Shown here: positions 1 through 11,922 of the stretch, piece by piece
Layout: each line of letters opens with the position of its first letter
Position numbering within the stretch: position 1 is the first letter of the stretch
Notes under the pieces: model-generated
The model's input: the letters and a program-made list of their open reading frames with translations, nothing else
Databases searched by the model: none
What the model was told of the DNA's origin: nothing
Assembly: GCA_001910725.1 (NCBI GenBank)
Contig: MJGA01000002.1
Coordinates: 2,046,001 to 2,110,000 of the forward strand
Direction: 5' to 3'
DNA length: 64,000 nucleotides
Origin: Phanerodontia chrysosporium
Lineage: Eukaryota; Basidiomycota; Agaricomycetes; Polyporales; Phanerochaetaceae
Position numbers and translations under genes: made by a program

Positions 1-201
1 CCGATATCCGCGGCGACGGCGGGGCACGAGGGCAACGCCCGCGCGAGCGACGTCTCGGCCCCGCACGGTCGCTCCAGCACGACCACCATGGGCACCGCCG
101 ACGGATACCCTGTAGCGTACGCGGCAACGACCGCGGCGCGAACGGCGGGTACACTGGGTACAATACCCGGGGTTATGCTTGATGGACTCTCACTGCAATG
201 T
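1..201 (+). CDS. possible 3' end of a gene cut by the window edge
   Basis: Frame 1 is open from the first base to a TAG at 199-201. The encoded tail is rich in Ala, Thr and Gly and matches no family I recognise. GC-rich codon choice resembles real exons nearby, but about 66 codons could be open by chance at this base composition. It could equally be downstream non-coding sequence. Confidence 0.2.
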
Positions 202-588
202 TAGATGTATTATTTTCGCACTATTCACGCACGTGCACGCTTTCTTGTTGATTCCTGCAATGCTTTGTTACCCGTTCCTGTAGAATACCTGATGTATAAT
301 GCTAGCCATTATATAATATGTAGCAGTATCTCCCAAGCCTTCGCTGTAGTGGGAGTGCGGTCGACTGTTGACTTTGGCAATTTGGGAGAGAGTCGTCGGA
401 GATGCCACGTGAAAGGATTGTGATCCGGGGTTACCATCAAACTGCCGGAGCGCCCGCTGTGCCCCTTCAAAGCTTCACGTCGAGCCTCCGTGTCGCGTCT
501 TGCGCACTTCCACCGACCTTCTCTCTCGACTCCTCCTTTAACCTCACGTCCTACATCTTGCAGACACATCTTCCATAGTATCTCTGAC
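202..588. other. intergenic, upstream of VPS51
   Basis: No gene is supported here. The stretch is AT-richer than its flanks and holds the presumed promoter and 5' leader of VPS51. Pyrimidine-rich sequence (about 500-560) precedes the start codon, as is common in fungal promoters. No clear TATA element. Confidence 0.4.
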
Positions 589-1383
589 ATGTCCAAGGCA
601 TCCAGCCCGCCGTCTACCCCAACGCGCAGCACCCTGTCGCGGCCGCCATCCTCGCCGTCGCCGCTACGCCCGAACTCGCCCACGACGCCGCGCTCCGTGT
701 CCGGGCCTGCGACGCTCCCGAGCCGGCGCGCCTCCGCACACTACGGGCAGGCGCCCCCGCTGTCGCCCACACCGCCGCCAGGCGGCGGGCAGAAGACGCG
801 GGCGCGGGACCTCCTGCGGAAGCACTACGGCCTGGGCGTGGGCCCGCCGGCGCCCTCGGGCGGGAGGAGCGCTGCGGACCCGATGGACTTGGGTGAGCCT
901 CGCGTCGCTTGTTGTGCGCGCATTGTGCCGAGGGGCTCACGGCGTGCGGGGCAGACTCGACGGCGTTTGACGCGAAGGCGTACTACGAGCAGCTCATCAC
1001 GACGTCGTCGCTCCCGACCCTCCTGCGCAAGGAGAATGAGCTGCTAAACGGTGCGTGGGGCTCTTGCGGAGCGTGGCGTGTCTTGGCTGACGTATGCTGC
1101 AGAGATCAGGGAGTTGGATAGCGAAAGGCAGTCGTTGGTGTATAATCACCACCATGAGCTTATCGCCGCGAGTGACACCATAGCAGCAGTACGTCCAGCC
1201 CACAATTTCGACTCAATATTTCTTGTTGAAGGTTTATCTATTTAGATGAAGGCTCGCGCAGAGAACCTCGATGCTGAGATGGACCTTTTGAAGGCTGCCT
1301 TCTCAGAGATCTCACGCTTATCTGCTGAAGTCGCAGTGGAACGCGCTGACGTTGCAAATGCAGCCTCAACTCAACGAACTTGA
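589..1383 (+). CDS. VPS51: Vps51-family subunit of the GARP tethering complex
   Basis: Exons 589-892, 955-1050, 1103-1188 and 1246-1383 join in phase to give 207 residues. The N-terminal 75 residues are Ser/Pro-rich and disordered. Then comes the family signature: an LLRKHYGL motif, a DPMDLDS-type acidic step, the LPTLLRKENELLNE block, IRELDSERQSLVYNHHHELI and a short coiled coil ending at the stop. Vps51 tethers endosome-derived vesicles at the trans-Golgi through Vps52/53/54 and the SNARE Tlg1. The length fits short fungal Vps51 rather than the long animal protein. The three introns are 50-62 bases with clean GT-AG ends. The start was chosen as the first ATG in frame with the conserved block. 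Confidence 0.88.
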
Positions 1384-1930
1384 ATGTGAAGAAGGTCACA
1401 TGTGGGATCTATTTGTTTTTATGCTGGGATGGGAGCAATCGGTAAACTATTTAGAGATCTGTAATAGTAAACGGAATAATCATGTTTTATACTAGACCGT
1501 CCTCGCCTGCAAGGACAAGACAGCTCTAGTGCAACATTGGTATGCTCCGGCCCATACACCTCCTACTAACTTAACCATTAGGTTCGGTCGGTCCCCATCA
1601 GCATCAAGGAGCTACTCATAGCGCCTCAGCCAGAGCGGAGCACAACAACAAAGATACAGTTTGTCCCGTGACGACCACGTTCCGTGCTGTTCGCCCCGTT
1701 GAGCGCGAAGGACGACGTCTGTGGGAGGAATCCCAGGACCAAATTGAGTTCCATTCCGTTCTTGAGTACGTTGGCACTGCCGCAGCACGAGCACGTCACC
1801 CACTTGCTGATGCCTGTATAGACCCGCTCTCTGGCGCCATCGCAAGGTGGACGTGACCTGTCACTCGACACTCACCGGGACTGACTGAATCTCGCCTGGC
1901 CTGGCCCCGTAGAAGGTCGCGGAGCAAGGC
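1384..1930. other. intergenic, no gene seen
   Basis: Only short overlapping frames occur on both strands and none has intron structure or family similarity. It holds the 3' end of VPS51 and the promoter of the DUF6535 gene. Confidence 0.4.
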
Positions 1931-4668
1931 ATGGATCACCAGACCTTCGGACTTAATGTGGGCGAGACGCCACTGGCCAACGCGAGGGCAAAGGTACGTC
2001 AGCGATCTCATGCGATTCAGAATGGTATGCAAGATGAATTTGAACAGAGTGCGTCAGGCGCCACCCTACACGGATGGGAGGGCATCGAGGAGCATCTCAT
2101 GAACAATGATGAAGGCAGGATGAAGGGGTACTCTGAAGACATTGACAATCTTCTCTTCTTCGTTAGTCTTATCTTCATATTCTTGAATGCTGCTCATCGT
2201 GGATCTTTGTCAGGCGGGTCTCTTTTCTGCAATCCTGACCGCTTTCGCCCAGCAGTCCTACCTACTCCTCCAACCGGACTCCATGGAGACCACCAACCAA
2301 CTCCTCGCGTACAGCCTTTCCGACCACGTTAGGACTACCTCCGCCAACCGCCGGGTTATGGCGAAGGTGACGAGCATTTTGGCTGCAGAGGACTCATTCA
2401 CACCCTCCACATCCGCACGATGGATCAACGCCTTGTTCTTCATCAGTCTCGTCTTGAGCCTCGCGGCCGCGCTCCTCGGCATCCTCGCAAAGCAGTGGCT
2501 GCGCGAGTACATGCATTGGAACTCACCATTGTCCCTGCCTCGCGAGAACATCCTCGTGCGCGAGATGCGCTTCGAGGCCTGGCAAATGTGGAACGTCGCA
2601 GCGACGATCTCTGCTATCCCTGCGCTGCTCGAAGTCGCGATGATCTTGTTCCTGATCGGCATGGTCACCCTGCTGTGGACCCTGGACGACGTCGTGGCGA
2701 TCGCGGTCACAGTCGTGGTCGCTGCGTTCCTCCTCGTTGTCGCCGTCTTCACCGTCCTTCCCGTGTTCTCGCACCGCTGTCCGTACAAGTCGCCGACGGC
2801 ATGGGCGCTGGTCACCACGTTCCACGCCCTCTCGGTGTCCACAGTCTGGGTCAAGAACAACATGAGGATCATGTGGCGTCGCTGGCGACGGCTGGCATCT
2901 GCGCATCGAGAGTGGTCCTTCCAGGAGATCTTCAAGGAGGTGGTCCGCAGTGACTCGATGTCCGAGCGCGATTATCAGTTCGTGCTGTGGCCCTCGGCGC
3001 TGCCGAAAAATTGGAGAGAACGCGACCTCAAAACCTGTCGTGCCACCGAAGTTCGGGTTAGGGAATGGTGGTCCAGACGCATAGATGCCCTTCCTTCGGC
3101 AAAGCTGGAGCTTGCAAAGGAGAAAATTCATCTCGGACAGGACGGAGAGCTCATGGAGACCCCACGGCCAGATGAGGTCCCCGATGAAGCTGCGCGAGAG
3201 CTGGTTACAACGGTTACCGAGACAGCCTTCCTGTTGCGCGCGTTGTCCTGGGTGCAGAGGTCCTCCCAGGACGTACGCGTCGGTACCTACATCGCGCAAG
3301 CCGTGGAGTCCATTCGACGGGACATCAGCAAAGACGCTGCAGCGCGCTGGTCCTCGGGCATCTACGCGACGGCCAACTGGTGCATTATCGCCTCCCTGCA
3401 AGACGGCACCATCTATCAGCCGCACCTCGCGCTGTTCCACGGAAAGGTTGGCCACAGCCGTACGAGCATCACTGACGTACGCGCTGGCCTGAATGTCTCT
3501 ATGGCCGGAGACCAGCTCAGACTGCCTTCTAGTGATGGAAGAAGCTGGCTCGAGGCAAGACGTACGCGGGGGTCAGCGGACGGCGTCCATGCTATGCTTG
3601 CGCGAATGCTAGCTGTGGACTTCAATAGGTTCTCAACCGATGTTACGGGTCCAGATTCGACGCTCCGAGTGCGCCGCATGATGGAGCTCTATGCTGTTGT
3701 CTCAGAGCACGATGTTTCTGTGCCGTCACCAGTGACAGAACACACTTGGGCGGGCCTGCGTCCTTTGGTGCACGCGCAACCAAGATCATGTCCGGCTGGT
3801 GCTCGATCCTTGATTTTCTACATGGCATGCCAGCTCTCGCGGGTGACCGTCGACGCAGAAAGCAAGAAACTATGTAAGTATTTTATGACCGTCTACTGCT
3901 GTACACCTGCTGATCGCTATCAGTCACCTGTCGAGGATCGACGCAATTGAAGGACTATGAGAAGCTGCTGTTACACTACTTCGACAGCAATCCCAAGTTA
4001 TGGAGCGTCGACATGCTCGACATGTTCGTGCATGCAGCCTCTGGCTGGCTCCACAAGCAGAAGTTTCTCCCGCCATCGGACGAAGTATCTAGGATCATCC
4101 GGAAAATGATCCTGGCCAGTGACGCCCTGCTGCAGCGAGGCCCCCGCACTGGCACGGCGTACGGCATGTTGACGACGAGGAATGGCTCTACGGCCTATCT
4201 GTTCACATGCACAAGGAGCTCTCCCCTGCACATCGACCCCCCTTACGCACCCTTCTTCACATCTTCGAGAAACTCTTCCTCCGCGACGCCCTCCTCGGCG
4301 ACCCGAGCCGTATGTCTGCATATCTGCATGACGCGATGCAAACGCTCCACAACGATATCACGAAATGCAAGGAAAAGGATTGCCGCTGGACCTCACACAG
4401 CTGTGAAATGAGCGAAGACTACCTAGACTGTCCTCTCCTCCGGAAACCCGGCTCCGCCAACATCGGCCCGCTGCCGCACGAGTCGGACGCAGCGGCTCAC
4501 GCGGGGGACGAGGAGACGAATCTCTTCAGCGACTGGGTGGGCAAGGACGAACGCCTGCTCCCGAGCATATCGCGTGCGCCGTCCGGCGACGGCGACGGAA
4601 GCGGCGCGGGCGGACATGCGCGGTCTGCGAGCCTGGCCTCGCGCCCGCTGCTCTTCGACTCGCCGTAG
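1931..4668 (+). CDS. DUF6535 multi-pass membrane protein (one frame break)
   Basis: Exons 1931-2161, 2214-3873 and 3924-4668. The first exon ends in a WEGIEEHLMN-type lead and the second begins AGLFSAILTAF, which together form the DUF6535 domain, followed by hydrophobic segments around residues 80-100, 155-180 and 225-275 and the conserved KQWLREY motif. The family is restricted to and amplified in Agaricomycetes; its function is unknown. Past residue about 690 the frame must move at the CCCCC run at 4141-4145; adding one base there joins the two open frames into one 878-residue protein ending at 4668. I read this as an under-called homopolymer, not decay, because the C-terminal frame stays open for 170 codons. 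Confidence 0.8.
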
Positions 4669-5024
4669 CAATCGGTCGACGCGTCAAGCGGCCCGTGGCT
4701 TTCGAGTGCGGGCACGCTTCTGAAGAGTCGCCGCTGCCTCGCGCGCCGGCACGCGTCGCTTCGCGGAGCCGACCAGCCCGCCGATACGAGCGGCGTGCTT
4801 GGCGCTGCAGGACTCGGGCGACATGTTGGACGAGTCGACCTTGGCGAGCCCGAGCCTGCGCGATGTGGCGGAGCTCTTCGCGCCGGATGGGCCTCCGGAC
4901 GAACAGCAGGGAGATATGCTTTTGGCATCGTATGACGGAGTGCTAGTAAGTCTGGGAAAGGGAAAGGTCCGGACGGTGGCAGAGACAGAAAGCGACAGTC
5001 GTACACAATATGATACACCATCCG
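4669..5024. other. intergenic, possible non-coding tail
   Basis: Two short plus-strand frames (4677-4930 region and 4799-5032) look weakly coding and acidic, but neither has a convincing start or splice connection to the DUF6535 gene. The stretch separates two convergent genes, so it probably holds both 3' ends. Confidence 0.3.
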
Positions 5025-5982
5025 TTAAGTAGGTACATGTAGTGGATACATTGGCGATATCCTCATCTTAGTGCTGCTCAACGCTTCTGCAGCTTGCCCA
5101 TCGACATATACATCAAACTTCTCGTCGTAGAATGCGACGAGCCCCGCGATCTGAATGCATTCCGGGTTTGGGTTGCGGTACCACCATACGCTGTCCTGTT
5201 CTTCCTTGCCGTCTGGTAGCCTGACGGTGTAGTAGTTTGCAACACCCTGCCATTAGTCACCTTAGTAATGCAGTACCGTTACGTGAGATACTGCGCAACC
5301 GTACCTTGTACGGGCACTCAGTCGTCGTCTGCGACTCTACCAGGAGCTGCATGTTGCAGTCCGCCTTAGGAATGTAGGTACGCCTGCGCAGGCTGGTCTC
5401 GATCAGGAATCTAGGCCTGGTCGTCTCCGCAAGGACGTGGCCATTAAATTCAACTCGCACGCGGCGGGATGACTGCAGAACATCCACACGCTGATAACAT
5501 CATTGCGTTCAGCACGCGGATGGGAAGGTCAGGCCTTCAGGAGGCACCCACCTTGTATGGATCCTTTGGATGAACAAAGATCTGCTCGTCCTCCTCGAAC
5601 CAGGCGTCCATCGCGCCAAAAAGGATGGTCATAAGTCCCTTTAATTCTCCGTCAGTGTACTTTGTTGCTGCTCCCACAGCTCTGTTGTTTCCGACAACAA
5701 CGTCGAAGACTTCATATTTGTGATCTTGGGTGAAGTCAACCGAGCGCGAGAGATATTTGTCGGGAACGTCGTCTGCATTGAAGAAGTAGACAGGATAGTA
5801 GGGCTTGAGCCAGCTATACAGTACATCCAATTGGTCAAATGTACATGAGAGGATATAGAACGAGCATACACAAGCTTCGCGTCGTCTGTGTCGACGATGT
5901 ACTGCCCGCCGAAAAGGACTCGGACGCGCTTTGGAGCGTCCTCGATGTGGGGGAGCTTGAGGGCGATGGTGTTGGTGGACAT
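5025..5982 (-). CDS. protein with two DUF427 domains
   Basis: Minus-strand exons 5870-5982, 5552-5813, 5305-5490 and 5025-5246 join in phase to 260 residues. The first half starts RVRVLFGGQYIVDT and reaches WLKPYYPVYFF, then YLSRSVDFTQ; the second half repeats the pattern with RRVRVEFNGHVLAET, FLIETSLRRRTYIP and a closing VAFYDEKFDVYVDG. This is the tandem DUF427 arrangement common in fungi and actinobacteria, a small beta-barrel-like fold of unproven biochemistry. The last exon reads through to TAA at 5025-5027; an overlapping frame ending at 5078 is a shadow. It shares a 250-base upstream region with the divergent gene at 6234. Confidence 0.85.
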
Positions 5983-6233
5983 GGTGGTTTACGAAGAAGT
6001 GAGAGGGGCGCACCTGACTAACCAGCTCGGTCTGAGCATGGACGCTCGCGAAGTGCACGACGCAGCTGACATGACGATGATAACGGCGTCTCCCTTAATG
6101 GGCCGCGGTCACATGACCGGTGTCTAACGCGTGGACCGGCATCTTCCTGCCGCCCACAGCCATTGCGCGTCTGCCTCCGTCTCTTTCACGACCACCACCA
6201 CCCTTACACGCCATCCACGACTATAGGCACAGC
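5983..6233. promoter_or_regulatory. bidirectional promoter region
   Basis: This 251-base gap separates the divergent starts at 5982 (minus) and 6234 (plus), so it must hold both promoters. Pyrimidine-rich sequence lies just before the plus-strand ATG. No TATA box is obvious. Confidence 0.4.
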
Positions 6234-8716
6234 ATGGCCCCTCGGTTTGGAGACGATGAGGTGGTCCCAACCAGCGACGACGAGGAGATGCAGCAGATGC
6301 ATTCTGATCCGCTGAACTTGCGCGACGACGACGCCCGTGAGTATTCGCGATTCCTCTCTCACACATGCCCTGTGGAACAGTATGCAGGTACACCACAGTT
6401 AGCCACAGGCTTAGACTCGAATATTAAAGCAGCGGGAAGCGCGGGTCCTTCTCAGCCACCCATTGCCTTTCTGGCCGAAGCCACCGACAAGTCATCAGCC
6501 ACTCCGCCCTTGTATAAAGCGAAGGGTGTGTCGGGCACCACGGACAACTCTTCTAATCAGACGGTCAACACAAGCGGTACCTTTGGCTCATCATCAGTAG
6601 GCCCTCATCCTGCCATCGTCTCTGCAGTCACCCCCGCCGCTCAGCAAGCCGCACCACCGCGTCCCAAGCCAAAGCCCCGCCCAGCATACAAGATTCGCCC
6701 TCCCGTCGAGGACGGGGCCGCACAAGTAGCAGACACATCTATCTCTACGATCAGTAACGTCCTTACCCCCGTCGTCCCACCTCCCCAATTGCCTTCAGAC
6801 CCGATCGAAACTGTCACTTCAGTCTCCAGTGCAAGCAAAGGGAAGTCAAAGGCAACAGAAGAAGACATAGAGTCCTTCTCGCTGGACATTGCTGAACGCG
6901 CAAAGGTTCGATCGCGAACCAAGAAGCCTACAACGGCACCCGTAGTAGATCCAAGCGATATCATTGAGTTGACAGATTCTGAGGACGAACTGCTGCTGCC
7001 CTCTTCCAAATCCAAGTCGAAAGATATGCCACGCAAGCCCGCGACTTCGAAGGCCACGAAGGCCGCTGCCACCAAGAAGACAGCTGCGGACAGATCACCC
7101 GCCAAGAAAGCAAAGACTAGTGGCCACCAGTCAGAACCTCCGGACTCCACCCCAGGTACCATTCCCGTGCTCACCTCCGAGCCCGCTCAAAGTTCACAAT
7201 TACCGCCATCGGATCCGCCACTTCCATCTTCCGCGAATCCGCCGCCGACATCTACGCCTGCGGGAAATCCCAGCCCTCCGCTTTCTCCTGTACCTGCGCC
7301 GCCTGCGCGCAAACGCAAGCGGCCAGCTCGTGCAGAATCTGATGAGGAGGATGAGTCTGCTCTTCCGAAGTCCCGCTGGTGACGGCGAAATCAGCGGAGC
7401 TCATGCCGCCGCCTCCGCCCCCGGCGTTCTTCGCTGCGTCGTCTTCCCCTGCAGGTCCTTCTAGTGGCTCGGGTTCCAGAGACGTCTCCCAAGCTGCAGC
7501 CTTGGCCGCTCCGGAACCAAAGGGAAAGGGCAAGGGCAAGAAGAAGGCTGCAGATGACGAAGAGGACGATTGGACCTTTGAGGATTCAAAGCCGAAACCC
7601 AAGGGCCGTGGTCGCAAGAAGAAGACAGAGGAAGAAGAAGACGAGGACTGGGACGACAAGCCTAAGCCCAAGGCGAAACGTGCTCCTCGCAAAAAGAAGG
7701 GCGACACCGAGGCTGCTGATGGACGGACCCTTCCGTTGCGCAAGGCGCAAACCGCAAGAAGGCTCCTGCGCGAGGGCGCGGAAGAAGGCCCAGGCTGTGG
7801 CAGCAGACACCGAGGGTGGAGAAGAAAGCGCCATAGCTGAGCCTGAGCCAGCGGCAAAGAAGGCTCCTGCCCGAGGCCGAGGTAAGAACAAGGTGGAAGT
7901 ACTCATCGAGGTCCCAAGTCCAGACAAGCGGGCCTCAAAACCCGGCAGCAGCGCACAGGCTACAGAACCGTCAGCGCCGGCGCTCGCGATCGAGCCCGGG
8001 CTCCAGCCGGAGGAGTCTGAGCTATCAGCTCTCGAATCTGATGTCGAGGGGAAGAAGAGAGCTGCTAATGCTGGAGTGACCACCCCGAGCCTGACCAAGC
8101 AGGCTCGGGCGGTGCGAAGGCCCCGAGCAAGGGCAAGAAACGCGCCCTGGTGCTCTCGGAAGATGAGGAGGACCAGCCCCCGTCGTCGAAGAAGGCGAAA
8201 GGAAAGGCCAAGGCTGCCGCTTCCTTGTCCGACGATGAAGAAGACAACGCGTCCCTAGCGAAGACTTCTACTCCCGAGGAAAGACAGACCCTCTCGTCTA
8301 AACCGCCTTTGCCTCGCACTCCTGCCCCAAGACCCTCAGCCGCCCCGTCCTCATCAGCTGCATCTGTGCGCTCAAGATCGCACACGATACCCAGGACGAA
8401 GGGGGTGCCCATGTCCGAGCTCATCCGTCGCGCGAGCCAGGCGCAGGGCTTGCCCACCAATGTGCACTCCCCTCTGATCAAGATGACCAAGTCTGCGCTA
8501 AGCAAGATCGCGCCGCTGCACCCGAACAGGCGGTCGCCGCCACCGCCGCCTCCGCGCCTGCCCCCGCCGAAGAAGACGAAGAAACAGCTCGAGCTCGAGG
8601 AGAAGTGGGAGATGGAGCTCGAAGAGGAGGTCGAGGGCTGGCACTCCCTGCCAGACGCAGAGCGCGCGGCGTTGCGACGCGCGAAGATGGACGCTTACTA
8701 CGGATTTGACGACTGA
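6234..8716 (+). CDS. long basic low-complexity nuclear-type protein (several frame breaks)
   Basis: The protein is acidic at its N-terminus, then rich in Ser/Pro/Lys with repeated KPKPKGRGRKKK, KAPARGRG and acidic DEEDD patches, and ends in a conserved-looking block (MSELIRRASQAQG, IAPLHPNRR, PPPKKTKKQLELEEKWEMELEEE, DAYYGFDD). The AT-hook-like RGRK tracts and charge pattern suggest a chromatin or nucleolar protein, but I do not recognise a family. A 51-base in-frame intron (6340-6390) is likely. The coding frame steps four times, near 7370, twice at 7700-7790 and near 8100; each step is repaired by adding one base, giving about 811 residues. The sum of exon lengths plus four is divisible by three, which supports that reading. 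Confidence 0.65.
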
Positions 8717-8820
8717 GTTCGGACACGGCACATACTCTGCAGCACTAATGTAACGCATAGGCGTGAATGGGGAGATTATACTAGCTGTACTCTATGTTAC
8801 ATCACATGGTAATGGTGGGC

Positions 8821-11777
8821 TCACGCATCTCGCAACGTGAGGAGCAGCTCGGGTTTAGCACCGAGTCTGAGTCCAGCGAACTTCACGGGCACTGTCATGC
8901 CCATTTTCGGGAGCGTCTCGTGCGAATGCAGCCCGCGGGCTTCGAGGATAGCGGGGATGCCAAGCTTAGGAATCAGAACACGGACGAGGCTCCGGCGTCT
9001 TGACGCGTCGTAGTTGGCCTGCCGGAGGGAAAGGGCCTCTAAATCGTCGAACACGTTCGGGGCCTCAAGGTTGCGCGGGTCTGCGCGCCACCGCTCGATG
9101 AACTTGACTGCCCAGAAGAGCTGGTGCTGCCGCTCGAACACACGGAGCGCGAGCTCCTTCGAGCGCATCTCTTTCGCGAAGGCCGTCATCCACGCGTGGC
9201 TGAACAAGGGCTGGGCGGGCTTGCCTCCGGCCGCGAGCGCGTGCTTGATCTGCCAGTGCAAGACGAGGTCGGCATACCGCCGTAGCGGAGACGTCACTCG
9301 GGCGTAGCCCTCGCCGTCGGGTATATTCATGGCCCAGTGTCCCTTGATTTCGACCTCGTTGTCGCCTCGGGGGAAGCCGACATTTCGTTTCAGGATTTCA
9401 TCGAACGGTACGAGAGTATCAGGCTCGCGCATTGCCAGCAGTTCGGCCATGACCTCGTCCGTGGTGATAGGGGCAGTGGATGTACGCCGGACGGCAGGGA
9501 TGTCGTAGTCGCGAAGGAAGCGCGACGCAACGCGACCGGCTGCTTTCATCGCCTCAGCAACCATTCGCCGTGAACCAACTTCGTGCTCCTCCATGCGCTC
9601 AACCTCGTACGTTAGCTGAGGGAAGCCCTCGTACTGTACCGGGTGCGTCAGGTCTGTCGGATTTGGTGGAGGTGGGGTGGGGCTCATGGAGACCCTTGCC
9701 GAAGACGGGGAGAAGACAAATACGCCTGATAGGAAACGCTTAGCCACGAACTTCAAGCCGATGGTATGAAGAATACGGAGTTCCTCTATTTGCGCAGGTG
9801 GAAGGGTGGGTAGGTCAAGTGGAGTGCCTGCGGCCAATCGAGAGCCGAAAGGGAGGTCACGTGGGCGAGGAGGCAGTCCCAATAGTTTGTCGACCTGGTC
9901 GTACTTCAAGACGTGCACGTTACGGAGAAGTCCAGCGCGAACTTTATAGTCAGTGATGTCCCCTATGTCGTCGACTTTGAAACTGAAGGAGAGAACATGT
10001 TCCGGCAGCCCCTTCTGTGAGCTCGTGCCAAGACTGAGCCCGTCGTACATGAATGAAGACGGTATCATCGGTTTTGTTTCGTGGATATCGTATGAGGTAG
10101 TATATCGAAGACGCGCTTCACGCGCCAGGACATGGTTGGGGTGTATCTTGAGTGTCGGGTCGGCAACGTGGACATGGACCCAGTATGAGCCTGGTTCGGA
10201 GGGAATAGACTCGACCGATACCGCATCATCAAGTTCCTCCGCATTAACATCGTCTATGACGAAGGCATGCAGATCCTTGAAGTCGTGTCGTACATGCTCA
10301 ACAATGTCATGCGGATAGAACTCATCGGCGCGTAAATTTGCACCAGAGGAGGTCGTAATAGAGGGTGCTGGGAGATTCGACGCCGATGGGACATGATGCA
10401 GCGACCTCGCTTTGACTATGGGATCATCCCACGGTGCGACGATGCCTAGCTCAATGAGGAAATTGTGGACGAAGGCCAGATCGACCGTTTCGCTAGTCAG
10501 ACCCATCCGCTTGATGACAGTTGCGACAGGAACAATGTATGGATCCTTCTGCGTCGAACGCGTCGGCCGGACGAAATCACGGAGAACACGCAGAATCCTT
10601 TGTTCTTCCTCGGTGAAGACAGTAGACTCGTCGACGTGGGCTGCGGGGGAAGAAGAGGTGTTGGACCGTTCCCGGTAGGCCGCGATCCTCTTGTGTGCCT
10701 TCGCGTAAAAGCTCTCTAGCGTGGGATCACGGAGGGCAAGCATCCTCGTAACGGCTTGTAGGTCCTCGATAGGCTTTCGCGGGCGAACCCAAAACTTCTG
10801 TAGATCCAAGAACTCGCTTGTGTACGCAACAAAGCGTTGGTGGTTAGCCATGAGGAACTTGTGCACGCAGAGGCGCGCAACTGTGCCTTTGCCACCTATT
10901 GCTCTTACGATCTCTTCAGTTGTGACTTCTTGCCAATCCTCAGAGTTGGCCCACGGGGCATCTTCGAGGACACGATGGATCTTCATCGAGATGTTGTGGT
11001 AGTTGGTTTCAATCTCCTTCTCGAGGGAGCGTATCTCCTTAAGGATGGCGACTCTTGCTGCAATAGTTCGAGGTGGTATTGGTTCTTCTTCATCTTCAGG
11101 GCCTATGGCCATCATAGCCATGGGTCGTTTCACCAAGTCTGGTACGGCAAAGGTAATGTCTCCTGGGACATGTACCCAAATTTCTCCCGTGCTGGAAAGA
11201 CTTTGAATGCCGTGGTCGTTGCCGGTTTGCTGGGAATGCAGTATGACACCGTGCGTGACAATCATGTTTCTGCGAACACATAATGTGAGCACAGGCCTCG
11301 CGCGAATGTGCACAGGACTTACCGTCTTACTTCAACAAAGGTTCCTGGACGAAGCCTCTCTGTTTTGGGAGACTCCATATCTGGGACGTCCATTTCAGGA
11401 GAATCTTGAAAGAACTGGAGCTTCGTCTGGCTCGCTACTTTTGACTCTACGCTAGCTTGGAGAGTTTTGTAGTCCTCTGTGGACTTCGGCTTGCTTATAG
11501 CTTTGTGACGCGCCTGGACGACGGCCTCAACCCCGCGATAGACCTCTCGCGACGCCTGTTGGGTTTTTCTCGAACCCGGCCTGTGTAAGCCATCTAAGGG
11601 CCCTAGGTACTGTGCACTCCTGGGCGGAGGCGGTAGGTCTGCATTTCGCTTTTGTCGGACATCCCTACGAGGTGCGGAACGACGCGGACTGTCCGGGACA
11701 TTTTCGTGGAAAGTTCGTAGGATTATGCGGCTTCCATGTGAGCGAGACGAGATGCACTGCAGCGACCGACAATGCAT
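8821..11777 (-). CDS. DSS1: mitochondrial RNase II-family exoribonuclease (Dss1/Cyt-4)
   Basis: Exons 11323-11777 and 8821-11269 encode 967 residues. The N-terminus (MHCRSLQCISSRSHGSRII) is Arg/Ser-rich without acidic residues, fitting a mitochondrial presequence. The RNB catalytic core is clear: AFVIDDVNAEELDDAVSVE supplies the metal-binding Asp cluster, followed by VHVADPT, GLSLGTSSQ and the C-terminal ARVTSPLRRYADLVLHWQI block. Dss1 with Suv3 forms the mitochondrial degradosome that removes introns and aberrant RNA. Length matches fungal Dss1/Cyt-4. Its start faces the gene at 11923 across 145 bases. The single intron (11270-11322) has a GTAAGT donor. Confidence 0.92.
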
Positions 11778-11922
11778 CGAGAGGGATAGAGGAAGGAGGG
11801 GGAAGGAGAAGCTTGGGCGCCAAAAAGTTGGCCGACCGCCGCGGCGTTTTGCTTCGGCCCTCTTGGACTTTTACTCCTGCTCTGACTTGCTATACCTTTA
11901 CTACTCACTCACGCTCGCGAAA
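11778..11922. promoter_or_regulatory. short divergent promoter
   Basis: Only 145 bases separate the DSS1 start (minus) from the start at 11923 (plus). A CT-rich tract and a CTATACCTTT stretch lie within it. Coordinated transcription of the two genes is likely but not shown. Confidence 0.45.

Noticed and set aside
2523..3455. 310-codon minus-strand ORF
   Set aside because: Antisense of the DUF6535 exon; Arg/Gly/Asp-rich shadow.
4497..5021. 174-codon minus-strand ORF
   Set aside because: Antisense shadow of the DUF6535 C-terminus and its GC-rich flank; Arg/Pro/Ser composition typical of a shadow frame.
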